DNA of 64,000 bases from NCBI GenBank assembly GCA_004794785.1, contig SJOL01008723.1, positions 542,126-606,125 on the forward strand. Direction: 5' to 3'. Within the stretch, counting starts at the first letter, position 1. Each line of letters starts with the position of its first letter. Under the pieces are notes generated by a model. The model did no database searches, was not told where the DNA came from, and saw only the letters and a program-made list of their open reading frames with translations. Made by a program: the position numbers and the translations under genes. The stretch comes from Opisthorchis felineus. Lineage: Eukaryota > Platyhelminthes > Trematoda > Opisthorchiida > Opisthorchiidae. Of the stretch, positions 9,002 through 21,745 are shown piece after piece.

Positions 9002-12000
9002 CTATGGGAAGAAGGAAGTAGGAGAAAAATGAGCTGATACATATCAGGGTTGTTAAATCACACGATAGTACATCTATGCACCTACACCGATCTCCGGGAT
9101 AACCAAGTATTTGCAACCCAGTGGACTGAAAATATATATCATGAGTTTGAATCGACTATTTACATCTGAACAGAGAAACTCAGGCATTTGGTAAATCATG
9201 TAAAAGTTGCCTTCATGAGGTTTTAATTAATAAGTGCATGCAAGACTAGCCTCTTCCTGTGCTTTTTCGGTTTAGTAGTAAGATTTTCAAAAACAAAACG
9301 TTACGACTAGAAGCTCGTAAAACCCTAGTGTCAATACTAATCAGGATAGATTGTTTCGGTCAATCCTTTTCACATAGTTGTCCCAATGAACTGCTGTTAA
9401 ACTCATCCATGTTGGATACGGGTATTCTGCTCGACGAGATGCACCTTCGTGATTTCGCACGAGCATTAAGAAGCAGTGAATCACGAACTTACTTAGAATA
9501 CTAGTTATCGGTAAAGTTTCACGCTTACCCAGCTGCTAGAAAAAGTATATCTGGGCAATTTATTGTGTCGATCACCAACTTGTCCAGAAGCCCAGTGCAG
9601 GAATTATTGCACGGTGGGAAGAATCCCAGAAACAGATGTGTGTGGTAGGAAAGTAGCTAACACAATGGCAAAAGGGTGGTATTAGTTGTTGGCTTTAAGG
9701 CGGCCACAGTCTTCCACCCGTCGAGCAAGCTGCGTCTTGATAAGTATCAATGACTTATGCCGCTGTGATATTTCCCCAACCTCAAAACCTGAGCATTTCG
9801 CTCGGTTTTCCAATAATCTAATCCTCACGTCATGCGCACTCATGCTTAGCTGATTTTGGCGCACGAAACACTGGATCGAAAGCGAAGGATATCGCTCTTT
9901 CCTCGAGCTTGTGGGCGTGAGAAGTAAATGTAGTTCATGGATTCACCTTCACTATCGCTCGCTCAGGACAACCCACTGAAACAGCTGGGTCAGGTGATCA
10001 GGAGAGCACGACGCATCTGATCCTTTCAGGGATATGATATAGACGGATGCTCACGTTGTAATTGCTAATTGACCGCTGCGCTGCCTGACGGATGCGCGGA
10101 GAAAACAACCGCCAATCGAGACTTTATTTCTTCTCTTTTAGCCACATTCTGGGTCTGGTAGCACTATAGAAGACTGCACGTAGACTGAAGACAGATTCTC
10201 CACAATTTTCCCCACTCAGCAAATTACGTTACCTATAATTACGTGGAGGAAATCAATAATTCGTCAAATTTCGTTCGCCGACATGGTTGCTTGAATCATG
10301 CTGCTTGCACACGCCTGCAAGGCTAGGGGTTCGCTGTCGCGCCACGGCTGCCCAAGAACACCAACAGCTGCGATCAGTTGGGTTGGCGAGCCTGTGTCGG
10401 TTTCATTTGGTCAGCCCTCACCAATCAGCATTCCGCTTGCACCAGTCTGACTGGTCTGTCTGTACCACATCCTGACGCGGTCGGACTGTGCCACCCTGGT
10501 CATCCGACTCAGTTATTCCGGTGCTGCCCGCCAGTTGCATTCGCCTGTCATATGCCTACAAACTCGAGGATAGCAGCATCTTTCGCTTCGAGTGTGGTGG
10601 TGCTTTTGCCAAACGCGGGTGCGCACGTGTGCACTGTCGTGTCGTGTGGGTTAGGCTTCGGAGAGCTGGGCCAACTACACGGGACTTCAAGATGCGGTCA
10701 CGAAAAGGCGGCCCAAACCATAATTAACTGTCGGGACGTTAAACTGGTTTAGGTAGACGAATCAGGAGCGTCCTCCTGTCTATCAAGCCCGTTGAGTCAA
10801 CCTAAACGACACTGCAAACACACGTAGCCTCGAGTTCAGGTAACCAAGCCGCACATTGCCATCTCCGAACACCAAAGCCATAGCTACAAGTAATTTCCGA
10901 TGATGTCCATTCACTCCGACTGTTCCGGCAAGCGATGTAACGGGTTGCGACGTCAGCTGGTCATGGTGATTACAACGGGCAGACGACAAGTCCGTTTAAT
11001 CACGGATGGAGTCTCGACCAATGTAGCAATGTTGTCCAACTGCTTCCAAGCTCTCCACCTGTTGAGCTGCAGCACAGGAGCGTATCTAGATATGGCTGAC
11101 CGGCCAAATCCCCTGCCAGTATTTGTTCGATTCCCGCGTTCTCCTATGGATATCCTAGGCCATGTTATGTCCTTCGGGATACGCTGATTTGCCTGCGACC
11201 AGTGGTCACCGTTTGTCACTTTGATGATAGAAATTTCATTTGAATGTATCCCTACAACCATATGGTGTGAGATGTGGCGTTATATGGTAGATGCAAGAAG
11301 GATATGTTTCAACACGCCTCAATCGCTTAGCAAGGCTACGTGGCGACTACAAAAACACAGGCTTAATAATAAGACCGGGCAAGGTAATAGTTCCGCCATA
11401 TTAATCGCAGAAACTTTAAAGAATGGCACTTAATGGTCACCGTGCCTAGCAGGGGAGGCATTACTTCACTGACTATTTTATCCTGTTTTATCAGTCCGTT
11501 TTAAAAAAAGCAACCGACCAAGTAAGAATTGAACGATTATGTGGAGTAAACTTCACCCCATTACTTTCCTATGTAGATGTGAGCACTTCAGCTGTTCCGT
11601 TCGTGGTTTGTGCCCATTCTCGCGCAAAGTCGCCTTGATCCGACCGAAGCACCTCAAAATATTGACTATCGGTTTTTTTCCCTTTGAAGACATCAGACCC
11701 TTCGAACATCAAGTTAGTCTATCCAAGTCATACGTATTCGTTGCAAGCTTCCTGGTACTGTATAGGGTTAATGTAGTCACTTAAAATGATTTAACATTAT
11801 TTATTGATAATGAAATTTGCGTCGCACAAGAGGAGCGCTATGTAGGTACTCATCTTTCCAAACGAGGCAGAAGGGGATAAAAGTAGCACCTGGAAATTTG
11901 GAAAATGTGTCGTGACAGATCCGTTTTAGTTACAGAATGTGTCCAATATTGAAAAGCCTACGAGCAATCTGCCGTAGATCCTAGAGAGTGGCGCTCCAGA

Positions 12001-13134
12001 GGCTGGGCCCTGCTATTCAACCACGCATAATTCAGATCACTGATCAACATCATCCTAATCTAGTTTCACAGACGTTTAATTATGTGTTCAACTGCGGTGT
12101 ACGACTGATGGAAATTTTGAAACAGGAAGCCATAGAGATTCAATCAGATTTTAAAGTAATATCAGTTTAAGGAACGGGCAAAAAGTGTTCGGATATATTA
12201 AGCTTGCTAGACAGTTATTAGCAATTTCGTAGGAGCAATATTACGACACTGTTTACAAAAATTGATATGGATCAATGAGCCATTATTTTCGGGGTTTGTT
12301 TATGAAGATTATCCCTCACCAAATGTTTGTTTTGCAACTCATAATGATGCATCATAAAAGAGTCATGCTTTCCACCAGTTCAGAATATTTTTGTTCCTCA
12401 TTTACTCAGTTATCACGGCGTGAAAGGGAAAGTGTTGATTGAGAATTTACCCCAATCGTTTAGTCTAGGTAAACGGGAACTGCAACTCTTTATTGAAAAA
12501 ATATTATGATCAAATGGTCAGCCTATTGTATGAAGTTCACGATCACCATAAATGAACGACATGATCAGTGGAATAAATTTATATTTACGCGGAATTTGGA
12601 ATCGAGTAGTGAATACCTATAGGCCTACAGTAAGCACAAACATTGCAATTTAAATGAAGTCAACGCAGAATACACAAATGAAAAATCACTTTTTCGTTTG
12701 AGGACTGGATAAAAAACTCAGTATTTTGTTGCCTTCGGATATTTTAAAGAGCAATGGTGAGTAAATTTCCATAGGGCTAATTCGGATAAATATGAAGAGA
12801 TCAGCATTGTGCGGTCAGACAAAGGTTTTGTAGTGGGCCAAGGTATAAAATGCCCTGGATGTGATGTTGACTATACACAAAAGAATGGTAAGATTCACAA
12901 AACTAAAAATCTGACTAAACAAGGCTGACCAACTTACAGGTGGTTGCTAATGCCAGCTTAGTGAGTCTGTTTGGCTTCAGCAGCACGTGAATCATCGGGA
13001 ATGATAGAATGATAGAATGGTAGATATGGAAGAATGAAACCCAAGCAGTTATGAGCAGTTTTACAAAAGTACCCACGATTACTATTTACTTAGCTGCCAA
13101 AGTAGTAACCTGGAACCATGGCTAATGAGCTTAC
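9002..13134. other. Intron of the nidogen-like gene with a GC-rich patch
   Basis: No exon seen between the EGF exon (13135) and the G2F exon (9001); the phases on each side join directly. About 10.29-11.20 kb is clearly more GC-rich than its surroundings and carries longer chance frames on both strands, which suggests an old mobile element that I cannot classify. Confidence 0.5.
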
Positions 13135-13458
13135 CTTGGGAATAGCACTTATGATTTCCTGAACCGTAGTATCCATCTCGGCAAACGCAACACGCCAGTC
13201 CTTGTACCCGGAAACATTCAGAATCGGTGACCTTACACTCTGCTGCAGCATCACACCGTTCATCATATGAAACACGTGGTTCTAGTGATCTGGCCATAAT
13301 ATACGGTTCCGTTGGTGTCTCAAACGGACGTGGCTCTGGCAATCGATCAGTCCTCACCTCCCAACCCGGAGATGCTTCTGATGGAGATTCCATAGACCCT
13401 TGTGTCACTAAGCCAATTTCAGTATCTTGGGGAATGAAAGTTTTGGGCACGATTTTCG
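13135..13458 (-). CDS. NID: Nidogen-like gene, EGF-like domain exon
   Basis: The exon lies between the acceptor TTTTTTGCAG and the donor CAAG|GTAAGC and is phase 1 at both ends, as is usual for EGF-module exons. The first two thirds (about 65 residues) continue the proline/serine/threonine-rich linker. The last part is an EGF-like module with cysteines in the order C-x5-C-x6-C-x7-C-C-x-C-x11-C, including CRDGYYGSGNHKC. That end is like the G-Y-x-G-x-G-x-x-C end of nidogen EGF repeats. There are seven cysteines rather than six, so one may be unpaired or the pairing altered. The domain order (EGF directly before G2F) is that of nidogen. Confidence 0.8.
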
Positions 13459-15189
13459 CTGCAAAAAAGAGTAATGTGTACATTTTTCAAGCACAGTTTG
13501 GTACGGTATACAGGGAAGGTACACACAAGGCAAGCTGAGTTCCGACTCTGACGAGCGGATCTCCAGGCAGACGTAATCAGCCGCGCGCGTTAAGCATCCG
13601 AATGTAGCAGTAAGTAAAAACGTTTTGTGTATATCACTGCTGAACTTGAAGCGTTTATAAGGCCGGAAATATTTATCTGGAGAAAATATTGTTCAAACAA
13701 GTTGGATGTCGCACCAGCTGGTACGAAACAGAAGCATCTAGATACGATAGCCAAGAAATCGATGAAAGGATACAAATTACCCTCGTTTTACCTCTTTATT
13801 TCTGAGGCAACAGGTGTATCAAGTCGCCGGTGAACTTTTGGCATGCAATAGCGACGGGATCAATAACATCCCGACCATTTGAGCACCCATTCATTTGCGC
13901 TTGCAATCGGAATTAGATATCGTTAGCGAACGATTTGGTATAGTCCGTCAAGAGCTTACAATCATGAGTGTGCCCCTCCTAATCTGCCCACTGACTAGAT
14001 CAGAAGAGAAGAACCTATTTTACCGAGACGCTGTGTTTGCAAATTGTCTATTTTTTTGTGGATTGCTGTGGTGACGAACCGCTAGGTGATCACTTCACAA
14101 ACTCTTACAAATAACGACGTTCTGTTTCATTTGATGAACAGTGTTGTTCTACAGGAAGCCTGCGGAGTCTCGCCCTTATGAAAAATCTTCCAATATTCTC
14201 AACTTCCTCCGATGCGTTCGCGAAAGTCAGTCAAAGTTTTTCGTTTGCTGTCAGTAAGATGACTGAATATTTTGCCTGAACATATGTTAAATATGTAAAC
14301 TGTGAGGATAACAACTTAGATCTGTGAGTGATACGCCAAATCACATGTGTGTTAAGCATTTACTTCAAAGCATTTCTTGGTCGTAGCTGTAAGCGCCAAC
14401 CGAACTTTTTTGAGTTCCGCTCGTCAGCCGACTTGATCCATACACTGAAAGCTTGTGTAGCAATGGCTAGGTAGGATCTTTACTTCAAGAGTTTTTATAT
14501 ATGAGATAAGTGTCAACTCTTCTCAAACGTATGCACTTCAACATCCTGCAGTGAAAGTAAGGAAACAACCCAGACAGATTTCAACCGCGAGTTTGAAGGA
14601 CGTCCCGTCTATTCCACTATTATGGTGACCGACTAGATACACATTCTTTAACGATAACCATCTATAAGTGGGCACTAGTTTTCGCTGAGCGGGTATATCT
14701 GTGGAATTGCATACCTTATGCAAATCGTAAAACGGCACACTTTATCCAGGCTTCTTGTTCTGGCCCGTACCTACAAACTACACAAAGCTACACATTATTT
14801 GAAGTGCACGTGCGTTGTCTGCGGTTAGCCTATTTGGCCGCAAAAAAAACACGTTTAAGGTGCATCACATAACGACACACGGAGGTGAAGATTAGTTTTG
14901 GTGTATAAATGACTGTTCAGTGTTCTCCAAACATTGTTACGTTTGGTGTTCTCGGACTCGTCTGGTTGCGCCAAGGCTGCAGCACGACCGTTTTTGTATC
15001 TTTTAGGTGTATTTCCTGGAGCACCCCATTTATTTGAGCATGAAAATTGTGGGTTCAGTCAGTGGGCAAAAATAACGAAAATTTAAGCATCGTTTTCCTC
15101 CCCAGCGCGACCAAGGTATCTGATTGTTACCAAAACTGCTCGATAATAACTCATTTAATGGATGCACTAACGCAAGTAATACATTCTGT

Positions 15190-17590
15190 CATGTTTCTCC
15201 AGCTCCGTCCACGGGTCGTGCGCTCTTTACTTGGAGCTATATTCCAGTCTGAACCTGTCTGAGAAAACACATACGCCAGGGCAGTTGGTCACCTACCCTA
15301 AGGAGCACGTGGTGGACCTAGCGTACTTGATGTAGTCGATTACGCGCATCAGTTGGATCACCAGTGAATTCGTTGTCAAATACCATTCGTTGCACTTCAG
15401 CACTAATAGTACAATGATAGATCCGCAATGTTTCGAAGGCCAAGACATGGTCAAAGACAAATCAAACAAGCTTTTGTTGTCGACCCACGGTGACCAGGCT
15501 TCACAACCGTTAAGCAACCCTGGACGCCGTGGTACGTTGTTTCATCGCGAGACCTCCTATCGGTTACGTCTGAGTTGAGCCTGCCAGACTATGCGATAGG
15601 GAGAAGACAGAACATCCTGGCTTTCCCCGAGGGACTAGTGCGACCTTAGATGTGCTTAAGTTGCATGTAACCAGAACGGGTTTTAACTGTTCTAGCATTC
15701 GTTTCGTCAGCCATACTGCCACCCGACCTGATGCAAATATTCAGACAGAAATTCATCCAATATTTCTAGTGGTTCTGATAACATGACCAGCTTTGGTCAT
15801 GGGACACCCGCCCAACCTTGCAATAGTAGTTTGTGTATTGCAAGCTTAAAGCACATATAAAAATGGTATGGATTATTTAATGTTTTATTTTACCTCAATG
15901 GAATCTGAACCTTGGAAAGAAGTGTCATGCCAGAAGTAGAAGGCACCAAACCCTTTTTCGATAACTGGTTTGATTACGAAGTTGAGAAAAGTGACGAAGG
16001 GAAACCCTGACAGATACCACTTTTATGGTGAACTCATGATAATACTCGCCGCAGACACTGATGCACCCAGGTTGCTGGAATACAAGGATTGCAGAAGTGT
16101 GACAAAAATAATCGGCACTTCTTTGAAGAATGGACATCGCTACAAAGCAGCTTGGTCGGTTGAGTTGAACTCTTTAGAACTTAGATGACAACCGTTGTTT
16201 GCCTTCTGCGTGTGGCGGTGTTCGTGAAGTTGTCGTAAGGCTAAGATGTGGTCAGTGCATCCACGACTCGGACGGAACGCCGCTCCGTCTTCATGGCTCT
16301 TCCTTTCACTAGTATTAGTAAGCCGTGTAGGGTGATAAGTGTGAGCAACTGAGGGGCGATGGTGACTAAACTTCAGCTGTCCAGGCACCTGCTGCTGATA
16401 GACTTGACGACCGAATCGTGCAGGCGGTGAATATCAGATGATCAGCTTGGTCGCTGTGAAACCAGCTGCAACACAGGCACGAACCAGGGCACGGTCGGAC
16501 TGACGCGTGTTCCAAAAACAGTGACACATTATACTTACTTGCAATGTGATCAGTCTAAGTGCAGCACCGGTTGAGATTGAGAGAGCGCCAGGTAACGCTT
16601 TACTCATGTTTGTACTGAAAGTTTGTACATGCGATAAACAGCTGATCATCACACTTCTGAAGAAGGCGACTGTCGCGATCGATTCTGAGAACACCGACGC
16701 CAACTGTTCCACCAAGGCGGCTTTCATGCCTGTCGAATGTTCCTAAATTGGTATTTAAATCGCCTGCACAAAAAATTATATTTATGCACATCGTCATCTC
16801 AGGACTGTCAAAAATCCTGCAAAGAATGTCTTTGACAGTGTTATCGGGTTTGAGGTGTTTGGTTGCTGATTCCCACAGACCCAGCCAGTCTGTCTGCACA
16901 TAGTCTACTATCCACAGGAATTCAGTCAAGCAGAGTGTCTGCAGCTCTCGTACTGAAAGCAATACCCACACTGCTGGGGCCACAGAGCGCCGATTCTGGA
17001 TAGCCTGACATCCTTTTGGTAAACTGTGGAAAAAAACTGTAGTTCTTTGGGCGTTGTTCAGATTCATTGAGCAGTACGGCCTTGTGTGTGTTTTGCAAAC
17101 ACAGCACACAAACAGGCTGTCTTATTGGGATGGGTAGTAAGTAAAGCTGCTCATAAATTAAGAGGACTAGCCGCTGCTCCTACAATCCATGTGCAGATGT
17201 TACTTCCCCGGTGCCAGGGGGGAAGAATGGGACCCACAACTTTGATACTTCAGTTAAAGATTCTGACACCCAAGACAATCGAGGAGGGTGTGGTTATGTT
17301 CCTAGTCCTCATCCATAGCCTCCGACCAGCGAGGCACGCGGTGTTGGAGTACTCTTTGGAGACCCTACCAGAACCCTGCGATTAAATAGTCTGAACTATT
17401 TGGTTGTGACAGCTTGTCCAGCCCGGGGGGGCGAATAGAACAAGGCGGTTGCGCAGAGCAGCACCAGAATCAGGTCTTAAAACTGTTTTATCCTTTTTCC
17501 GTAATGCGCCGGTTGCTAAGATCAACCGTTGCTTTGTATCACTGCTTCCGTTAATATAGAGCTCTTGTTTGCCTGGAGGTAACAGCATGC
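15190..17590 (-). mobile_element. Decayed LINE (probably RTE-like) with endonuclease and reverse transcriptase pieces
   Basis: Three blocks in the right order on the minus strand belong to an APE-endonuclease/RT non-LTR element. At 17110-16600 is the endonuclease: CAGDLNTNLGTFDRHESRLG, then DSRLLQKC, and CTNFQYKH, as in the GD-x-N-A and S-T/N-F motifs. At 16390-16140 is the RT: AAFRPSRGCTDHILALRQL, matching the A-G-F-R-x-G-R-x-C-x-D block. At 15620-15190 is the RT C-terminal tail: ARNRLHQVR, stop, VHHVLLRVGDQLPWRM, matching LHRLRWLGHVLRMP. All blocks have frameshifts and stops. At about 2.4 kb it is shorter than a full element of roughly 3 kb. Weak similarity extends to 17590. It sits in sense orientation in the intron between the NIDO-end and EGF exons. 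Confidence 0.75.
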
Positions 17591-19408
17591 TAATTTCTCA
17601 CACCAATCGCGGGGTACAGCGAGGATCCGACCCTGGAACACCCTACATCATGACTACTCGTATTATGAAGGCTTGTTTTGCTTAGTCTGTACCCGTTTGG
17701 CCTTCCTAGCATAGCTGCAGTTTAAGGAACAAATTTCCAGCCTTCTTAGTCCGTCGGATTATCGAAGCACCTAAGCTGGTCAACCACATCAAGGCGGCCT
17801 GGAAACACCCTCCAGGAGAGTTTTGCAAAGTAACGTTAAACACGGGAAAAATACCAACTAATTGGTAACTAGCACTCGTTAGGCCGTTTCACTAGTTTGT
17901 AGAACACACAAATCCCGAAATCCGCTGACATACATTCCTCACCTCCGTGGTGGTGAAAACGTTGGAGATGATCATAAAACCAGCAGCATAAACGTATACA
18001 CCAGAATGGTCCTCTATCTATATTGCGGCGTAAGCACGTATATAAGAGACGGTGTCTGAACAACCTGATCCCCATTCTAGAATCCCGGACCGAGGCAGGA
18101 TACCATCGGAGTTCGTTATTTACATCCAAAAAGTGCTCTATGGCACGGAGACTGTCCTAGTGACAAACATGATGTTACTTCCTAGCTGGACTACCCAGTT
18201 AAGTCTTGATTGTGGTTGTATGGTGAGGTCTCGTTGCGTGGGGTAAGCACAGGATATTAGGTAAATCCCACTGGTGGTGGCTAACTTGTAAATGATGCTA
18301 AAGTGCGTTTACCTCGCTGCCGTTCCAAGCTGTAGGCACATTGTCCTTAACTATTTTGCGCAGGGACATAAGACCGCTGGTAATAATTCCTTACCGTTCC
18401 ACTTCTTTCCACTTCTTAACAGGCATTCTTTCTCAAAGTTGTTTGGCTGTTAAGCACTGTTCTTGGAGCATTGGTGTCTATGATTCTGATTCTGTCGACT
18501 ACTGTTAGCTTCTATATCCGTCCTCAGGATACCTTAAAGGACTACCTTAAAGGTAGTCTTCTGTCCTTGATAAGCGTCTTCACAGGAGGAGAAAAATGGA
18601 CGGTGTCTCTCAGTGCTCCATACGCCGACCGGTCACACGAATTTGTACGCGAATGATTTGGTTAAATTCATCTCCCTAAGCTAAACCTTATTTGCGGAGG
18701 ACCTGGAAATTTGGCGAGGCATTATGACACGAAAAGACACAGTCCTGCTATAGCGAGGTGTTGACTCATGCTGCCGGTAGAAAACAACATTAATGTCAGC
18801 CTAAATCTGTACACCGCTTAAGGATTGTGAACTACAACCGGCTTCAATAGAGTTCATCTGGTGGATTGCAGACAGACTGGAGCTCTCCAAGCCCGAGACC
18901 TGGGACTCACAGTCAGGTACGGCCTCAAAACCAAGGAAGGTATATCCATATTACGAGTGTTTCTACTCTGAGAGCGCCCGGTCTTTCCAAAAAGTTTTCA
19001 AAATGATTAGTATAAACCATGATGACTTCGTTTCTGAAGTGTGTGAGATCACTGCTTGAATACGCAGCCTCCGTTTTTCACGTGTATCACAAGTGAGTCA
19101 CGAGCCCTGGCGCAACTTCACTGATTGATCACTAAGTTGACATCAGTTCCCAGATGACACATTGTAGAAGGGAGTTTCTCATGAAACAACTGTCCGTCCA
19201 ACCTGGCAGCGGATGAGTGGCAAGTTAAATCGAGCGCTGGGGCTAGAGAGGTTAAACGAACCTTTGAAATAAAGATAGCTGCATCCCATGGAATCAAATA
19301 ACTGATTATTAAGCTGATAAGATAGGTTAGTATTTACTGGACTGTAAATTATTTAAATGTCTAAGTATTTAAATTCCAATAAAAAACAGGCAATCCCTAA
19401 ACACGTAC
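17591..19408. other. Intron sequence, nothing recognised
   Basis: Lies between the LINE remnant and the NIDO-end exon. Short frames only; around 18.0-18.25 kb both strands are open for 60-85 codons, with no domain. Confidence 0.4.
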
Positions 19409-19929
19409 GTTCCTCAGTGTTCATCCGGTCTTCATCTCCATCATAGACACCCATGGGAATTTCCGTTTCCTCGACGACCTCCGGCATAATAGGGACAGTC
19501 GGCCCGAATTCCGGAAGGACTGATGCCACGTCTGCTTCAGTATTGTTACCCGCCCGCTCGTTAACGTCAGCTGAGTGACTTGGCCAAATCGAATCGGTAT
19601 TTGGTGACCAATCGTCCTCCAGTCCATCGTAATCATAATAGTCATCTATTCCGTCTGGAAACCTATCAGTATCCCATGCGGCTGTCTCTTCTGTAAGGAC
19701 ATCAGCTTCCGCTGACTTTGGTTGGTCATTTAAGTGCTGGGTTCCATCACTCATTATCGCTGAGTTCTTGGAAACCCTTGTGCCATCAACACCTCTATGA
19801 CAGGTTTTCTTCAGCTGCTTTGTAAATTCTGCGGCGATACTAGGAAAATGGTGAAGAGCTGCGTCGGTGTCTGTTTGTGTATCATGGAGTGGGAATATCC
19901 ATTCACCGGGCACAGCAACATTGGATTCA
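19409..19929 (-). CDS. NID: Nidogen-like gene, end of NIDO plus acidic linker exon
   Basis: After the acceptor CTCTTTTTCAG the exon opens with ESNVAVPGEWIFPL, the hallmark end of the NIDO domain (usually a TNVGVPG-x-W-x-F type sequence). The remaining roughly 150 codons are low complexity and acidic, including DDYYDYDGLEDDW and many E, D, S and T residues. This resembles the flexible, often tyrosine-sulphated and glycosylated segment between the G1 and G2 globules of nidogens. NNT and NVT-like N-glycosylation sites are possible. The donor GTACGT follows AAC at 19409, leaving phase 1. The next exon, 6 kb downstream, enters in phase 1 and completes a proline codon. Confidence 0.85.
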
Positions 19930-20033
19930 CTGAAAAAGAGACAACATAGAGCCCAGTTTTGCCATTTGAACTGTTTCCTGGCATTTACAAACGAGGACAA
20001 TTCAAAACACTTCAAAATAGTGCGAAAACTCAC

Positions 20034-20233
20034 TCAGTCCACTTGAACACCTCTACTGACTGACCACTCCGTGGAAGCTGGAAGCCATTGGGATGTTTCA
20101 TAAAAATACCTGCTTCCGGTGGTTTCGCGCTAGAGACTGTGATGTCTTTTTCAGGCCACTCGATTGAAATGTACTGGAGCACGGCGTATGATTTTGAGCC
20201 ATCAGAGAGGATAAGTAGTGTGTAGGAGTTGGA
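20034..20233 (-). CDS. NID: Nidogen-like gene, NIDO domain exon (C-terminal strands)
   Basis: The acceptor CTGCTCTTGACAG precedes the frame SNSYTLLILSDGSKSYAV. This matches the NIDO signature in which an N-[ST]-[FY]-x-hydrophobic strand runs into SDG and then an aromatic-rich strand. It continues with YISIEWPEKD, a glycine/proline segment PPEAGIFMKHPNGFQLP, and ends VFKWT at a GTGAGT donor. The exon starts in phase 0 and ends in phase 2. The 104-nt intron to the next exon keeps the frame and joins VFKWT to DESNVAVPGEW. This is one of the two most convincing domain assignments in the window. Confidence 0.85.
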
Positions 20234-21202
20234 CTGTCAAGAGCAGAAGATGAAGATGGATAGACAAATTAACTATAACATCTGCAGTGTAAACAGACTC
20301 ATAAGTGGTTCATTTTGAGTGAGTGGAATATTATTAGACCCCTTAAGCTGTCACAAGTCCCCATAGATTCAAATAAGCCGATGTGAACCCTAACGCTAAC
20401 AAATGTGTCATTAAAACGGAGATCTGAAGTAATCAGTACGTCCTGTAGGTTTTTGCCGATTGTATCCAACTGACGTTTATGAGAAAATTCACTACGACAT
20501 TGTAGAGATCTCCGCATTCATTAGAGCATCCTAATAATTGATGGCCAACAAGACACATTAGGCCGAACGTTTGACCGACAGCTCCGCAATTTTCTAACGG
20601 GATAAAGGTCCATTTGAATAAGCGCAATTTCTGCCTTCATCCCTTGGTCCTGCAGTCACAGTGAAGTATGTGTAACCATTATGCACACACTGCCGACAAA
20701 AGTAGAGGGCGATAAGGAGTTAAATTAAATGTGTACCTCCAGAAGAGCCCAAGTCTTTTCAGCGACGTTTGGCTTGAAATTACTTCTTTCATTCTCCTGC
20801 CTTTGTATTGCAATTCTCCTGTGATAAGTATACCGTTGCTTGGGAAAGCATGTGGGGTAGAAATTAAGCCGGAGTCTTGTTTGCGAGTTATCCAATTTTT
20901 CTTGGACGTACGTGAACATTCTTAGCCAAGTTTTCACACAATTGCTCAACTAGTCAGATTTCATGGAATCGCTAGCTTACGATAGCCTGAAAGAGGTTTT
21001 GGTTGAACAATGTTAAGTACGCACGTATTGGTAGGGACATTTACCGATTCTGGTTATTCCATATTGGAAGAAACAAATTCAGATGCGCGTTTCGTTCAAC
21101 AGGTAAAGCGACCCAAATTTCAACAAATGGGCTGACCTCGTATACCACCTGCGCTACCTGTGAAGCGAAGGACATAACCAATTGTCTTCTGTCTGTTAAA
21201 CC

Positions 21203-21745
21203 TTAAAAATCTATTTGTCTAAACGGAAAATGATGAAAAATTTCACTGAAAAAATGAGGTGTAAGAATGGATGAAACATCTGGTTTGTACTTTTTTTCGC
21301 GCAAATGTGAACTGCGGTCAGTCCGCCTCCCTTCCCTACTGTCGAACGTGGGAAGTGCATACTCCATGGTAGTCTGCTGGACGACCCTAGCCAGTAAACC
21401 CATCGGGTTTGCAAGCAACGGGGCACTGTCGAATATCTTGGGCGCCAGATCCCAGCTTAACTGGCGCCGTATGCTGGCGATCCATAAATTTTGGCCACTA
21501 TCATAACTGTATAGATGAAGGCTTATCAACCTGCACCGGTAGGACACTGTGTTATCGACCAAACTGTTCTGGCGGAATGATTGTAAGGAAATTATTTGAA
21601 CAGCTGCAAAATCCTTTGGTATCCAGTTAGCTTCATGACTTTCAGGCATAACAGTTCGCCCTGGATCCGTGTGCTTTATTACTCTGGTGACATTCATAGG
21701 TTGGTAAGTGTTATAAACAATGTGGCCCGGAGCTCGGTTTGGCAC
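21203..21745 (-). other. Unassigned 180-codon open frame in an intron
   Basis: This is the longest uninterrupted frame apart from the G2F exon and the 19.4-20.0 kb NIDO-end/linker frame. Its composition is mixed and polar, with pieces such as HEANWIPKDFAAVQIISLQ and FDSAPLLANPMGLLARVV. I see no domain, signal peptide or convincing splice sites that would put it into the nidogen-like gene. It may be a remnant of a mobile element or a chance frame. Confidence 0.2.

Noticed and set aside
13540..13600. CTGACGAGCGGATCT, like the start of a hammerhead core (CTGANGA), also at 32652
   Set aside because: No GAAA and no paired stems follow in either place. It may be a small shared repeat but not a ribozyme.
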